64,000 nucleotides of DNA from Psychrobacillus sp042945595 (GTDB taxonomy: Bacteria > Bacillota > Bacilli > Bacillales_A > Planococcaceae). The stretch's first letter is position 1; each line of letters starts with the position of its first letter. Below the pieces are notes generated by a model. It saw only the letters and a program-made list of their open reading frames with translations. It was not told the DNA's origin and made no database searches. The position numbers were made by a program, and so were the translations under genes. The stretch is from NCBI RefSeq assembly GCF_042945595.1, contig NZ_CP168493.1:2666001-2730000 (forward strand), read 5' to 3'. Below, piece after piece: positions 33,435 through 41,091 of the stretch.

Positions 33435-34004
33435 CTAAATTAATTCCTCTTTACTTTTCCTCTTTCTTATTTCCCTATACAATGTAGCTTTTGAAACACT
33501 AGTCATTTCTTCTATTTCTTTTACAGTGTACTTTTCTGTATTATAAAGCTTTAAAGCCTTCTCTACTTGCTTATTATCCTTTTTAGGTCTACCACCAACA
33601 CGACCTCTTGCTCTTGCACTCTCCAAACCCGCTCTAGTTCGTTCTGAGATTAAATCCCTCTCCATTTCAGCAAGTACAGCCAACATCTTAAACATAGCCT
33701 TACCGACTGCTGTAGTAGTATCTATGCTGTCCCTAATACTTACTAACTCAATTCCTCTTTCTTGCAATTCCTCTGACCATTCAATTAGTTTTTTTGTGGA
33801 ACGACCTAAACGGTCTAGCTTGTAAACACATAAGACATCGCCTTCTCTAGCATATGTGAGTAACTCTTGTAATTGAGGTCTGTCGTCTTTCATACCGCTT
33901 ATCTTCTCTTGGTATATCTTTTCACATCCTATCTTCTCTAATGCATCTATTTGTAAATCTAAAGATTGGTCAAGAGTGCTTACCCTAGCATATCCAATTT
34001 TCAT
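33435..34004 (-). CDS. Second serine recombinase (resolvase type)
   Basis: The 189-residue protein has the resolvase fold (YARVSTLDQSLDLQ with serine 9; VLCVYKLDRLGRS; EMERDLISERTRAGL) and a C-terminal Hin-type helix-turn-helix (YTVKEIEEMTSVSKATLYREI). It is clearly different from the one at 28297 (about half identical by eye), so it is not a recent duplication. The start at 34004 gives the standard MKIGYARVST; GGGGG lies upstream at a somewhat long distance. Repeated TTTTTGATAC motifs lie upstream. Confidence 0.9.
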   Translation of the reverse strand: MKIGYARVSTLDQSLDLQIDALEKIGCEKIYQEKISGMKDDRPQLQELLTYAREGDVLCVYKLDRLGRSTKKLIEWSEELQERGIELVSIRDSIDTTTAVGKAMFKMLAVLAEMERDLISERTRAGLESARARGRVGGRPKKDNKQVEKALKLYNTEKYTVKEIEEMTSVSKATLYREIRKRKSKEELI

Positions 34005-34037
34005 ATATACTTTATCCCCCATATTCCTTTTCTTTAA

Positions 34038-34170
34038 TTGTATCAAAAAGGTGATTTTAAGTAAATAAAGATGCATTGTTTTTGAAACGATTTTTGATAC
34101 TTATTTTATTAGTTTTTATTCAATATTATTTCCACAAAAGATATGTATCATAAACATTCGTTTTTGATAC
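34038..34170. repeat. Repeated GTATCAAAAA/TTTTTGATAC motifs upstream of the second recombinase
   Basis: GTATCAAAAA at 34040-34049, its complement TTTTTGATAC at 34091-34100 and 34161-34170, and TGTATCA at 34144-34150. They are candidate res subsites or an operator for the adjacent recombinase. Confidence 0.5.
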
Positions 34171-34291
34171 ACAAGAGAATAGACTAACTTATTAACTATT
34201 TTTTAGTGTAAAAATTGGAACATTTATATCTGCTCTTCTGACTGTCTATAAGTTGGAACATCTGAACTAATATCAATAGTAAGACTTGTCG

Positions 34292-34339
34292 CATATAAAA
34301 AAGTGTATCAATATTTTAATTGATACACTTTTTTATATG
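34292..34339. repeat. 21-bp perfect inverted repeat carrying the same GTATCAA motif
   Basis: CATATAAAAAAGTGTATCAA.. (34292-34312) and its exact complement (34319-34339) around a six-base AT loop. It could end transcription (T-run in each arm), but it also contains two GTATCAA half-sites like those upstream of the recombinase. Confidence 0.6.
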
Positions 34340-34410
34340 ATTAGATAACCTCTATTAACTTATACATTTGAAATGGAACACCTTAGATTAAGTAGATTAA
34401 GTAGTTTAAT

Positions 34411-35265
34411 TTAGTTTGATGTTTGTATAGCAACTAAGTATCCATCTTCAAAATATAGATATTTGAAGTTAGAATACACCCACTGTTCTCTTGTTCCATA
34501 AGCAGTTTCTGTCTTATTTACTCTATTAGGTTTTCCCCACGATGTTTTATGTAGTACTTCTTGGTCAGTTAATCCAATTGTAATAGGAATATATGTGTTT
34601 GCGTTTACTTTATGACTATACTGCCAAACTTCTCTTGGTACATTCAGCAAAATCATTTCTTTTATTTCCTTATTAAACATTCCCGTATAATTCGGTGCCA
34701 CTATATCACTAAGTTTTAAAATAGTATAACCAACATCTGACCCTAAAGATTCCATATACTGTATTTCTGCGAATTCATAAATAATATTCAATTCTAGATT
34801 TTCAGAAATAAAAAGAGAATCTATTTTTATATCTTTAAAATCTTCAAACCTTTTGCTTGTAATTACATTAGATATATCTGATTTAAATTCCTTCACTTTT
34901 TCTTCCTTTTTACCCATAATCCTCGCATACGTTTCTTCATCTAAAGTAAAGTAATCTACTTGATTATGATAACTTCTATAAAAATTCTCAATATCTTTAT
35001 CAAAAACAATTTCCACCGCTCTACTATACTCTTCCTTTATTTCATCATTAATCTTTACCATACTGTGCTCTTCCATAAAATCTTTATAGTGTCTATAGAG
35101 CACCATGTCCGACTTACCCTCATCGTTAAATTTTTGATATTCTTCTATAATTTCCTTTTGTTCAAGTGAAAGTTCTCCCCTGTTTACTTTATCGCTTAGC
35201 GTGTCTGCTTCATTACCACAAGCCGACAATACTAGCATAAACAAGATACTTATATACTTTTTCAC
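34411..35265 (-). CDS. Element-borne lipoprotein with an SmpA/OmlA-like C-terminal segment
   Basis: The 284-residue protein has a lipoprotein signal MKKYISILFMLVLSAC (Cys 16) followed by a helical charged region (about residues 20-140). The C-terminal part, roughly residues 230-284, reads GLTDQEVLHKTSWGKPNRVN, then TREQWVYSNFKYLYFEDGYL. That pattern resembles the small beta domains of SmpA/BamE-type lipoproteins, often protein-protein interaction modules. The role in the element is unknown; surface exclusion or envelope modification are possible but unsupported. Confidence 0.7.
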   Translation of the reverse strand: MKKYISILFMLVLSACGNEADTLSDKVNRGELSLEQKEIIEEYQKFNDEGKSDMVLYRHYKDFMEEHSMVKINDEIKEEYSRAVEIVFDKDIENFYRSYHNQVDYFTLDEETYARIMGKKEEKVKEFKSDISNVITSKRFEDFKDIKIDSLFISENLELNIIYEFAEIQYMESLGSDVGYTILKLSDIVAPNYTGMFNKEIKEMILLNVPREVWQYSHKVNANTYIPITIGLTDQEVLHKTSWGKPNRVNKTETAYGTREQWVYSNFKYLYFEDGYLVAIQTSN

Positions 35266-35474
35266 ATCTCTTCCCCCAATTATCTTCTCTACTTATATTA
35301 ACTCGCCACCCACTCCTGTTAGAGAAATTCTATAGAAATTTATGTACTTCTACTCTCTGTAAGATTTCAACATTTTTTCTCATTCACATCAACTAGCTGG
35401 AATATTTGACTATGAACAATAAATTAGAGGAATTTCAATAGAATCACCATTTCATGTGTTCTTAAATCTATAAC

Positions 35475-35512
35475 GGAGCAGTCCACCTGTTAAGTTACTG
35501 CTCCACATTTTA
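35475..35512. terminator. Hairpin GGAGCAGT/ACTGCTCC
   Basis: Eight-bp perfect stem (35475-35482 with 35497-35504), followed by ACATTTTATTTT on the + strand. It may end transcripts reaching this point. Confidence 0.4.
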
Positions 35513-35677
35513 TTTTGCTTCGTATTCTGAAATAATCTTATAAAAGATATTTTTCTTTAAGTCCAATAATCTCATAAATTCTACACCTGTGATTTCTTTC
35601 TCCTTCCACTTCGGATAATTAGCTACTACAGCTTCTAACTGGAGTTTACTAATTGTATTCAAGTTTAGTTTATACAC
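35510..35677 (-). pseudogene. C-terminal tail of a third serine recombinase
   Basis: A minus-strand frame reads SKLQLEAVVANYPKWKEKEI, TGVEFMRLLDLKKNIFYKII, SEYEAK and a stop. This is the C-terminal helix-turn-helix typical of one resolvase subgroup (ITGVEFMRLLxLKxNxFYKIIxEYE). No catalytic domain precedes it. It could be read as a 55-residue peptide from GTG 35677, but a remnant is more likely. Bases 35266-35474 and 35678-35823 show nothing else. Confidence 0.65.
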
Positions 35678-35823
35678 TTAATATCTTCATATGCTTCATT
35701 GTTCTATCTTTATATAGTTTTTAAAAGTTTTTCTCAAGTAAGAGTAAGTGAATAGGTGCAGATTTATATACCAGTAATTTAGTGCCCATTTTTACATATA
35801 AGCTCACTTTACAATCTGAATAG

Positions 35824-37020
35824 TCAATTAAATATATATAAAGTTGCCATATCATTTCTTACCTCTGTATGGATATCCTCTAGGTCGTTTACATTAAAAT
35901 TAAAAGTTTCTACACTTAATAAATCAAAAATATAGTCAGATAACTCATCTTTTGCATTTCTCTCAGTTTGTTGATTTTGAACATTAAGCCTTCTATTCAA
36001 AGCCCCAGCATATAAATCTGCAATTTGAATCATCCTTGAAGTAGCAGAGTCTACTGATTGAAGATAATTTAAAGTAAGTTTATTTTCATATTGAATTTTA
36101 AATGCATCTGTTAGTGATTGTTCTATTTCTTTTATCCTTAACGTACTCTCTCCATCTTCCTTATCTTTAAAATAGACTATTTGTTGCGGAAAAGAAATTC
36201 TTCTTGATGTTAATTCATGTTCTATTCCTAATCTTACGTGTTGATAAAAGAGGTCATTAATTATTTCATCAATTGGTTTATTCAACTGTGATTTTTTTAC
36301 TGCAATCGCCTTGAAGCTAGCCATTCCTGAATTTTTAATAAAGAATTCAAAGAAATCTTTATATACGGCTAAGTCCCTTCCATTGTTTTTTAATTTTGTA
36401 AAATGAAATTCCTTTGGACATGTTTCATCTTCTTCTAGTCTTAATCTCACCCAACTTACTAGATTCGAATTGATATCATTATCCTCTTTAAGAACCCATA
36501 CACCACCTACTATTACATATTCAGCATTTTTCCCTGTTTCATCAGAAAAAATAGAAATAATAGGCGCTGGAGGTGTATTACTTAATTGAATCTCCTTTTG
36601 AATTTCTTCTTCATTTTTTCTAAAACGTCTTACTTTATCAGTAGCCCTAAATAATTTATATTCATTTTGTATTTTTGCTCTACTTCTTGTGATGGATGTT
36701 AATCTTTCAAGTTTAAACAATCTTTCTAATGATAAATTATTTCCTCTAACTTCCTCATATGTTTGCCAATATTTAATTTGTAATGCTACATCTGAGTTTC
36801 TGGTTTCTGGAAATCTATTTAATATTGAAGCTACTCTTGTTATTAGATGTTTATCATTTCCATTCTGAACATCTGTCCAAAGTGCGTCTGCTTTTTTCCT
36901 TCTCTCACGTTCATCTTCTTCAGACTCTTCTTCCGAATCTAACGCATCTTTCTCATCTTCAATCTCACTCATTAGTTCTTCTTCTATTTTTTCTATTAAC
37001 GACCTGTCTATTTCTCCCAA
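35824..37020 (-). CDS. DUF3800 protein with a long acidic/helical N-terminal extension
   Basis: The 398-residue protein has a DUF3800 domain in its C-terminal half (about residues 150-375): the metal-site start SIFSDETG, then CPKEFHFTKLK, and the conserved end SATSRMIQIADLYAGALNR. These acidic residues are arranged like an RNase H-type nuclease site. The first 150 residues are highly charged and helical (SEEESEEDERERRKKADALW). DUF3800 proteins are common on mobile elements and near defence genes. Activity on nucleic acid is inferred from fold-level similarity, not shown. It is monocistronic here. Confidence 0.78.
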   Translation of the reverse strand: MGEIDRSLIEKIEEELMSEIEDEKDALDSEEESEEDERERRKKADALWTDVQNGNDKHLITRVASILNRFPETRNSDVALQIKYWQTYEEVRGNNLSLERLFKLERLTSITRSRAKIQNEYKLFRATDKVRRFRKNEEEIQKEIQLSNTPPAPIISIFSDETGKNAEYVIVGGVWVLKEDNDINSNLVSWVRLRLEEDETCPKEFHFTKLKNNGRDLAVYKDFFEFFIKNSGMASFKAIAVKKSQLNKPIDEIINDLFYQHVRLGIEHELTSRRISFPQQIVYFKDKEDGESTLRIKEIEQSLTDAFKIQYENKLTLNYLQSVDSATSRMIQIADLYAGALNRRLNVQNQQTERNAKDELSDYIFDLLSVETFNFNVNDLEDIHTEVRNDMATLYIFN

Positions 37021-37435
37021 TTATTCCACCCCAATATATTTTTATATCAACATTACCATAATATAATAATTAAGGGTATTTTAATTATTGATAAAATTGT
37101 GAATTCATTTAAAACTGTTTATGTAAAGTTCTAATATCCCTGGTCAAATCACTAAGTATATTAACTTTGAATATTTCTATTTTTAAATCTAACTAATTTG
37201 CCTATCATCATTGGTTCTACGTTGTAAAATCTTTAGATTCTACTTTATTAATGTAAATACTTGCTATTTCTTTTACCTCCTTAATGTAATACCCTTCACT
37301 AACTGAGGTCTACTGAATTGAAGTAACTGTAAATAAGTACCAATATACTTATTGTATCCCAAAGTACATTCTGGACAGAAATGCTGTTATCATATGGCTA
37401 TTTACAAGTTCCTTCATTTCTTCCCTTATAAGCTA

Positions 37436-37574
37436 TTTTATAAAAACCCTTTTATGGTACACTCATTTAATAAATAATATTATTATCTTAATTTACAACT
37501 TTTATTTTATATTAAATGAGTGTACTATAAATTTATTTATTAAATGAGTGTACTAGGGAGGGGTTTTTATAAAA
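37436..37574. repeat. Large inverted repeat with iteron-like motifs downstream of the Rep-like gene
   Basis: Two 42-base arms face each other: TTTTATAAAAACCC (37436-37449), seven bases, then a 21-base block starting GTACACTCATTTAATAAAT (37457-37477). The exact complements lie at 37533-37553 and 37561-37574. Between the arms a third copy ATTAAATGAGTGTAC (37511-37525) stands in direct orientation with the right-hand copy (37539-37553). The intervening DNA is very AT-rich. The arrangement resembles a replication origin or partition/operator site; it could also end transcription. The rest of 37021-37435 holds nothing recognisable. Confidence 0.75.
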
Positions 37575-37578
37575 CACA

Positions 37579-38643
37579 TTAAAATGGTAACTGACCTAAG
37601 TCCTCACCGTCATCATTTATAGAACTATTATCTAAGTCATCTTCGTAAATAACAAATCCTATTTCTTCTTCATAACGTTTAGCACTTATTCTTCTCTGCT
37701 TTGGCATTTCTTTAAACTCTGAACTATTCGATATAAATTTATTATAAGGTAAAACCCCATAAGTATTTGATTTTGCTATTTGCCAATCTTTTTTATCCAG
37801 ACAGTATGGCTTGTGGTCATTGACAATCATATTGCGCTTCTCTAAATTTTCTAACTGAGTCCTTACAGTTTTTTCTCCTAGCCCAGTTGAAGATACAAAC
37901 TTTTTAATTGAACAGTTAAAACTACCTTTAAAAACATCATGTTTATGTGATATAAAACTATAGAGGTAGAAACCGTTTACACCTAAATCTGAGTCAGCCA
38001 TACAATAAGTAAATACGTCAATGTCAATCAAATGGGTATTATGCACAAAAATAAATGTACCATTTTCATATCCTTCTTCTTCTGCCCAAGGCTCTCTGAA
38101 AAATGCTTTTACAGGATAATTAATTTTTCTGTTCCTGTTGTTACTATTATAAACCTCTAGATAATCGCTCTCCATTACAACATGAGAGTATTCCCATTTT
38201 CCTTTAATAAAAATATCTTCCAGTATTACTATATCAATTGGTTTATCACTCTCTTTTCTAATGTATCCTAATCTAGCCAAAACTCCATCCTTTTTAGTGA
38301 TATATGTGTAAGTATCTGATTTAGAAGGAAATCCCAAAATCTGTTTAATCATTTTTTCATCAATATTTACTTTGGTATAATAATTCTTGTAATAATAATA
38401 CTTACAATATCTATACATATAATGTGCAAGGTATACATAAGCGTATGCATATGCAATATGGGTAGAAGATTTAAATCTTTTTACCTTTTCATGTTTTATA
38501 TCATAAAACCCTTCTATATATTCTCCATCCTCATTTACATAACCCTTTAATTGCTCAAAAATTTCATTAGGCATGAACAATTTATGTTCACCTTTTTTTA
38601 TATTAAGTATTTCTTCTAATTGTTTTTTTGTAAAAGTCTTCAT
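37579..38643 (-). CDS. Winged-helix replication-initiator-like protein
   Basis: The 354-residue, basic and very tyrosine-rich protein (AYAYAYVYLAHYMYRYCKYYYY near residue 65) has a probable winged helix near residues 245-280 (CSIKKFVSSTGLGEKTVRTQ, then LENLEKRNMIV) and an acidic C-terminus. Rep proteins of Gram-positive plasmids and satellites often look like this, and the iteron-like inverted repeat begins five bases past its stop. A TTG at 38706 opens the frame, but the ATG at 38643 is preferred because GGAGTGG lies upstream. An alternative role is a transcriptional regulator. Confidence 0.5.
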   Translation of the reverse strand: MKTFTKKQLEEILNIKKGEHKLFMPNEIFEQLKGYVNEDGEYIEGFYDIKHEKVKRFKSSTHIAYAYAYVYLAHYMYRYCKYYYYKNYYTKVNIDEKMIKQILGFPSKSDTYTYITKKDGVLARLGYIRKESDKPIDIVILEDIFIKGKWEYSHVVMESDYLEVYNSNNRNRKINYPVKAFFREPWAEEEGYENGTFIFVHNTHLIDIDVFTYCMADSDLGVNGFYLYSFISHKHDVFKGSFNCSIKKFVSSTGLGEKTVRTQLENLEKRNMIVNDHKPYCLDKKDWQIAKSNTYGVLPYNKFISNSSEFKEMPKQRRISAKRYEEEIGFVIYEDDLDNSSINDDGEDLGQLPF

Positions 38644-38721
38644 TTTTTTATAACCACTCCTATTAAACATTCTGTATTCTTTTCTTAATTTTTGTTGCCT
38701 CAACAATACATATTGAATAAA

Positions 38722-38772
38722 TAAAAAAAAAGAGAATCCAATCTCAGTAAAAGATTAGATTCTCTCTATTTT
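38722..38772. terminator. Bidirectional terminator upstream of the Rep-like gene
   Basis: AGAGAATCCAATCT (38731-38744) and AGATTAGATTCTCT (38752-38765) with one mismatch; a nine-A run on one side and CTATTTTT on the other. It separates the integrase and Rep-like transcription units. The 38773-39200 interval holds one more small hairpin (AGAATCAA 38927-38934 with TTGATTCT 38951-38958, then TTTTT) and no gene. Confidence 0.75.
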
Positions 38773-39204
38773 TAGGTGTTGAATATTCCTTTAAAAGATA
38801 CTTCCTTATAATATGTCTCAATTTAAGAAACTGTTTTGTGACCAATATTGTTACTACTTTCTAATAAACCCTAAAAATAAGGAATATACCCCCTTTGAAA
38901 TTTCCCTACATTATATACTAGAAATCAGAATCAACTTTGTGTGCATTAAATTGATTCTTTTTGCTAAACATTAATTAAAATCGAGTAGTAACAAATGTAA
39001 CGACTCAACTCAAGATTTTCTAGCTATCGTATCGTAATAATTTCAATTGCCCCTTTTTAGCGTGTAACTGTTCTAGCGATATACATATAGGTGGTTATAG
39101 AATATCCTGTAAACGTCCCCCGTCTTCTATGAGATAGATTTCATATCAGATAGGCTAGTCTTATTTGAAACTGCTCCAACATGACAACTTGAACAATAGA
39201 AGAC

Positions 39205-39242
39205 AAAAAAAGAATCCAGTCATTATAGATTGGATTCTTAAA
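39205..39242 (-). terminator. Terminator of the integrase gene
   Basis: AAGAATCCAGTC and GATTGGATTCTT form a 12-bp stem with one mismatch; the minus strand ends in TTTTTTT. It lies about 50 bases past the integrase stop. Confidence 0.75.
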
Positions 39243-39293
39243 CTGCATATCTCTAAAGGTGTAGCTGTTTTTCATTAATCACTCTAATGGAAT

Positions 39294-40328
39294 TTAGTTA
39301 TTCTTTTTATTAAATAAACTTGTAACTGGTGAAAATGAATCGTGTGATTTACGTAAATCATCTGTATCCATTTGAATATACCTTCTCATCGTTCGTATAT
39401 CAGACCACCCTCCCATTTTTTGCAATGTGAAGGAATCGCAACCGTTTAACGTCATGTTCTTTGCCCATGTATGTCGATATACATGAGCAGTTACTTTTTT
39501 GTTTTTGATACCTGCTTTATCTGCGTAATACTTTAATCGTTTGTTAAAATGATTTTGACCAAGGGGTTCACCGAATTGCGACAGAAAAACTCTATCCGTT
39601 GAAAAATGTTTTTTATTTTCACCAACTAATTGAAGAATTAATTTAATGAGATGTGCAGAAATAGGTATTAATCTTGGTTTACGATTTTTATTTCTATCCC
39701 CTTCAAGTGTTATAAACCTTGTTTGAAAATCAATATCTGCTATTCTTAAACTTAATAATTCTCCTGCTCTCATTCCACTATCTAAGAGCAACATCATTGC
39801 CACATAGTCTCTAAATCCAACATAATCCCTCATATTTGGCTGTTTAAGAACCGATTTAATCTCTTCATCAGTAAAACTATTAGTAAGGTCTATATCGTGT
39901 TTTAAAAGCTTTAATTTCGTTGTAGGATTGACCTCAATATATTCTTCCCTTTCAAGATAGTTAAAGATGGCTTTATATACTCTTAGTCGAATATTAATGC
40001 TCACTTCTGAAAGACCCACTTTTTGCTCGCTTTTAATATATTTATGGTCTTCATATTTCACTCTGTCATACTGTAGATAATTAATATAATCTCGAAAAAT
40101 TTGTACATCCAGTTCATCCACTGTTTCAATCTCGTAATGTTGATTTAACCATTTAACAAAATAACTCCAGTCCTTTGAATAGTCCCTTAAAGTACGTTCT
40201 CTTACCCCTTCTGCCCTCTTTCCTGCTAAAACAATATCCACTGCTTGTTCAAACGTCAAAATAGGATAATCCTTTTGATTGGATAAAGTTTTTACAGGTT
40301 TTCTTCGTACTTTCTTGTTTAATGCCAT
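39294..40328 (-). CDS. Tyrosine recombinase / integrase of the element
   Basis: The 344-residue site-specific recombinase has an N-terminal SAM-like core-binding domain (about residues 25-135) and a catalytic domain with the R-H-x-x-R-Y residues: SGMRAGELLSL, TAHVYRHTWA and GGWSDIRTMRRYIQ. The ATG at 40328 follows GGAGG by nine bases; the longer ORF to 40373 is rejected. It lies next to attR, and two repeats of GCTGTAATTCAYMACCC sit between its start and the core, so it should carry out insertion into and excision from yutM. Confidence 0.93.
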   Translation of the reverse strand: MALNKKVRRKPVKTLSNQKDYPILTFEQAVDIVLAGKRAEGVRERTLRDYSKDWSYFVKWLNQHYEIETVDELDVQIFRDYINYLQYDRVKYEDHKYIKSEQKVGLSEVSINIRLRVYKAIFNYLEREEYIEVNPTTKLKLLKHDIDLTNSFTDEEIKSVLKQPNMRDYVGFRDYVAMMLLLDSGMRAGELLSLRIADIDFQTRFITLEGDRNKNRKPRLIPISAHLIKLILQLVGENKKHFSTDRVFLSQFGEPLGQNHFNKRLKYYADKAGIKNKKVTAHVYRHTWAKNMTLNGCDSFTLQKMGGWSDIRTMRRYIQMDTDDLRKSHDSFSPVTSLFNKKNN

Positions 40329-40381
40329 AATAAAAAGCCTCCTTGAAAAATTAATGTGTAACGACATTAACAATCAAAAAG

Positions 40382-40476
40382 GCTGTAATTCACCACCCTA
40401 AACACCCTAAATTAGGGTTGTTTTCATACATTTTAGGGATTGTGTTTACTCAATTTTCAGCTGTAATTCATAACCC
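40382..40476 (+). repeat. Two candidate integrase arm-type sites near attR
   Basis: GCTGTAATTCACCACCC (40382-40398) and GCTGTAATTCATAACCC (40460-40476) are direct repeats 78 bases apart. An inverted match lies inside attL at 27868-27884. They flank a short palindrome CCCTAAATTAGGG and may also affect the integrase promoter. Confidence 0.65.
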
Positions 40477-40515
40477 TTGCACTCCAAATGAACAACTTAT
40501 TAAAACTCCGAAAGT

Positions 40516-40878
40516 TTAACAGCTCTCCGGCGTACCTTCTTTTTTAGCTGTTCTGAACGAAGAACCACAGCCACAAGAAGCGATAGCGTTGGGATTTTCG
40601 ATGGTAAACCCGCCCCCCATCAAGGATTCTTTATAATCTATTGTGGTTCCATTTAATATGGATGCATCTTCTGTAGAAACTACTATATCGATACCATGTT
40701 GATGAAGTTCTAGATCATCTTCATTTTTTTCTTTTTCAAAACTCATCCCGTAAGAAAGACCGCTGCATCCACCACCATTTACTGAAACACGAAGCATCGA
40801 GCCCTCTTCTCCGTTATGTGTCATCATTTCTTTTACGCGGTAAGCTGCCGCTTCAGATAGAATCACTACTTCTGTCAT
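40516..40878 (-). CDS. yutM: A-type Fe-S carrier protein YutM (HesB/IscA/SufA family)
   Basis: The 120-residue protein has the three conserved cysteines: SVNGGGCSGLSYGM and, near the end, ASCGCGSSF. It carries or assembles Fe-S clusters for target enzymes. The ATG at 40878 has AAGGTG six bases upstream. The gene is a chimera: codons up to the att core are chromosomal, and the last 23 codons after the core come from the integrated element, differing from the stranded native end by one K/R change and wobble bases. The function is therefore expected to be kept. Confidence 0.93.
   Translation of the reverse strand: MTEVVILSEAAAYRVKEMMTHNGEEGSMLRVSVNGGGCSGLSYGMSFEKEKNEDDLELHQHGIDIVVSTEDASILNGTTIDYKESLMGGGFTIENPNAIASCGCGSSFRTAKKEGTPESC
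40586..40608. repeat. attR core of the yutM-integrated element
   Basis: Identical over 23 bases to 27784-27806. Weaker homology continues to its left to about 40481 because the element carries its own version of the yutM 3' end and about 35 bases beyond the stop. Confidence 0.85.
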
Positions 40879-41091
40879 CTGAATCACCTTTCCTTCCTTT
40901 TATATATCATATCAATGTTTTAACCTTGTAGACAAGGAATACTACCTACAAAATCTATAACATCTTTCGCAAATTTTTAATTCATTTAGGAAAGTTTAAA
41001 TGTTTACTAAATGAAGATAATTACTTAGCATTCAACAAAGTTATCAAGTATAATAGAACTAGTTAATTATTGGGTGAAAAGAGGTTTAATA

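Larger units (their letters stand above)
27784..40608. mobile_element. 12.8 kb integrative element inserted in yutM
   Basis: Bounded by 23-bp identical cores inside two versions of the yutM 3' end. It carries a tyrosine integrase adjacent to attR and interrupts an otherwise B. subtilis-like order (yumB to yutM). Cargo: two serine recombinases, a DUF3800 protein, a winged-helix Rep-like protein with a neighbouring inverted-repeat/iteron region, two lipoproteins, small unknown proteins and an IS3-family insertion. No capsid, terminase, relaxase or type IV secretion genes are seen, so it is either a satellite-like or plasmid-like integrated replicon or one mobilised by helpers. The 27807-28296 part has no intact gene. 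Confidence 0.88.

Noticed and set aside
33435..34004. The two serine recombinases as a recent duplication
   Set aside because: They differ throughout, including the C-terminal DNA-binding part, and have different upstream motifs.
27784..40608. A complete prophage or conjugative element
   Set aside because: No terminase, portal, capsid, tail, lysis, relaxase, coupling protein or type IV secretion gene is visible in the 12.8 kb.
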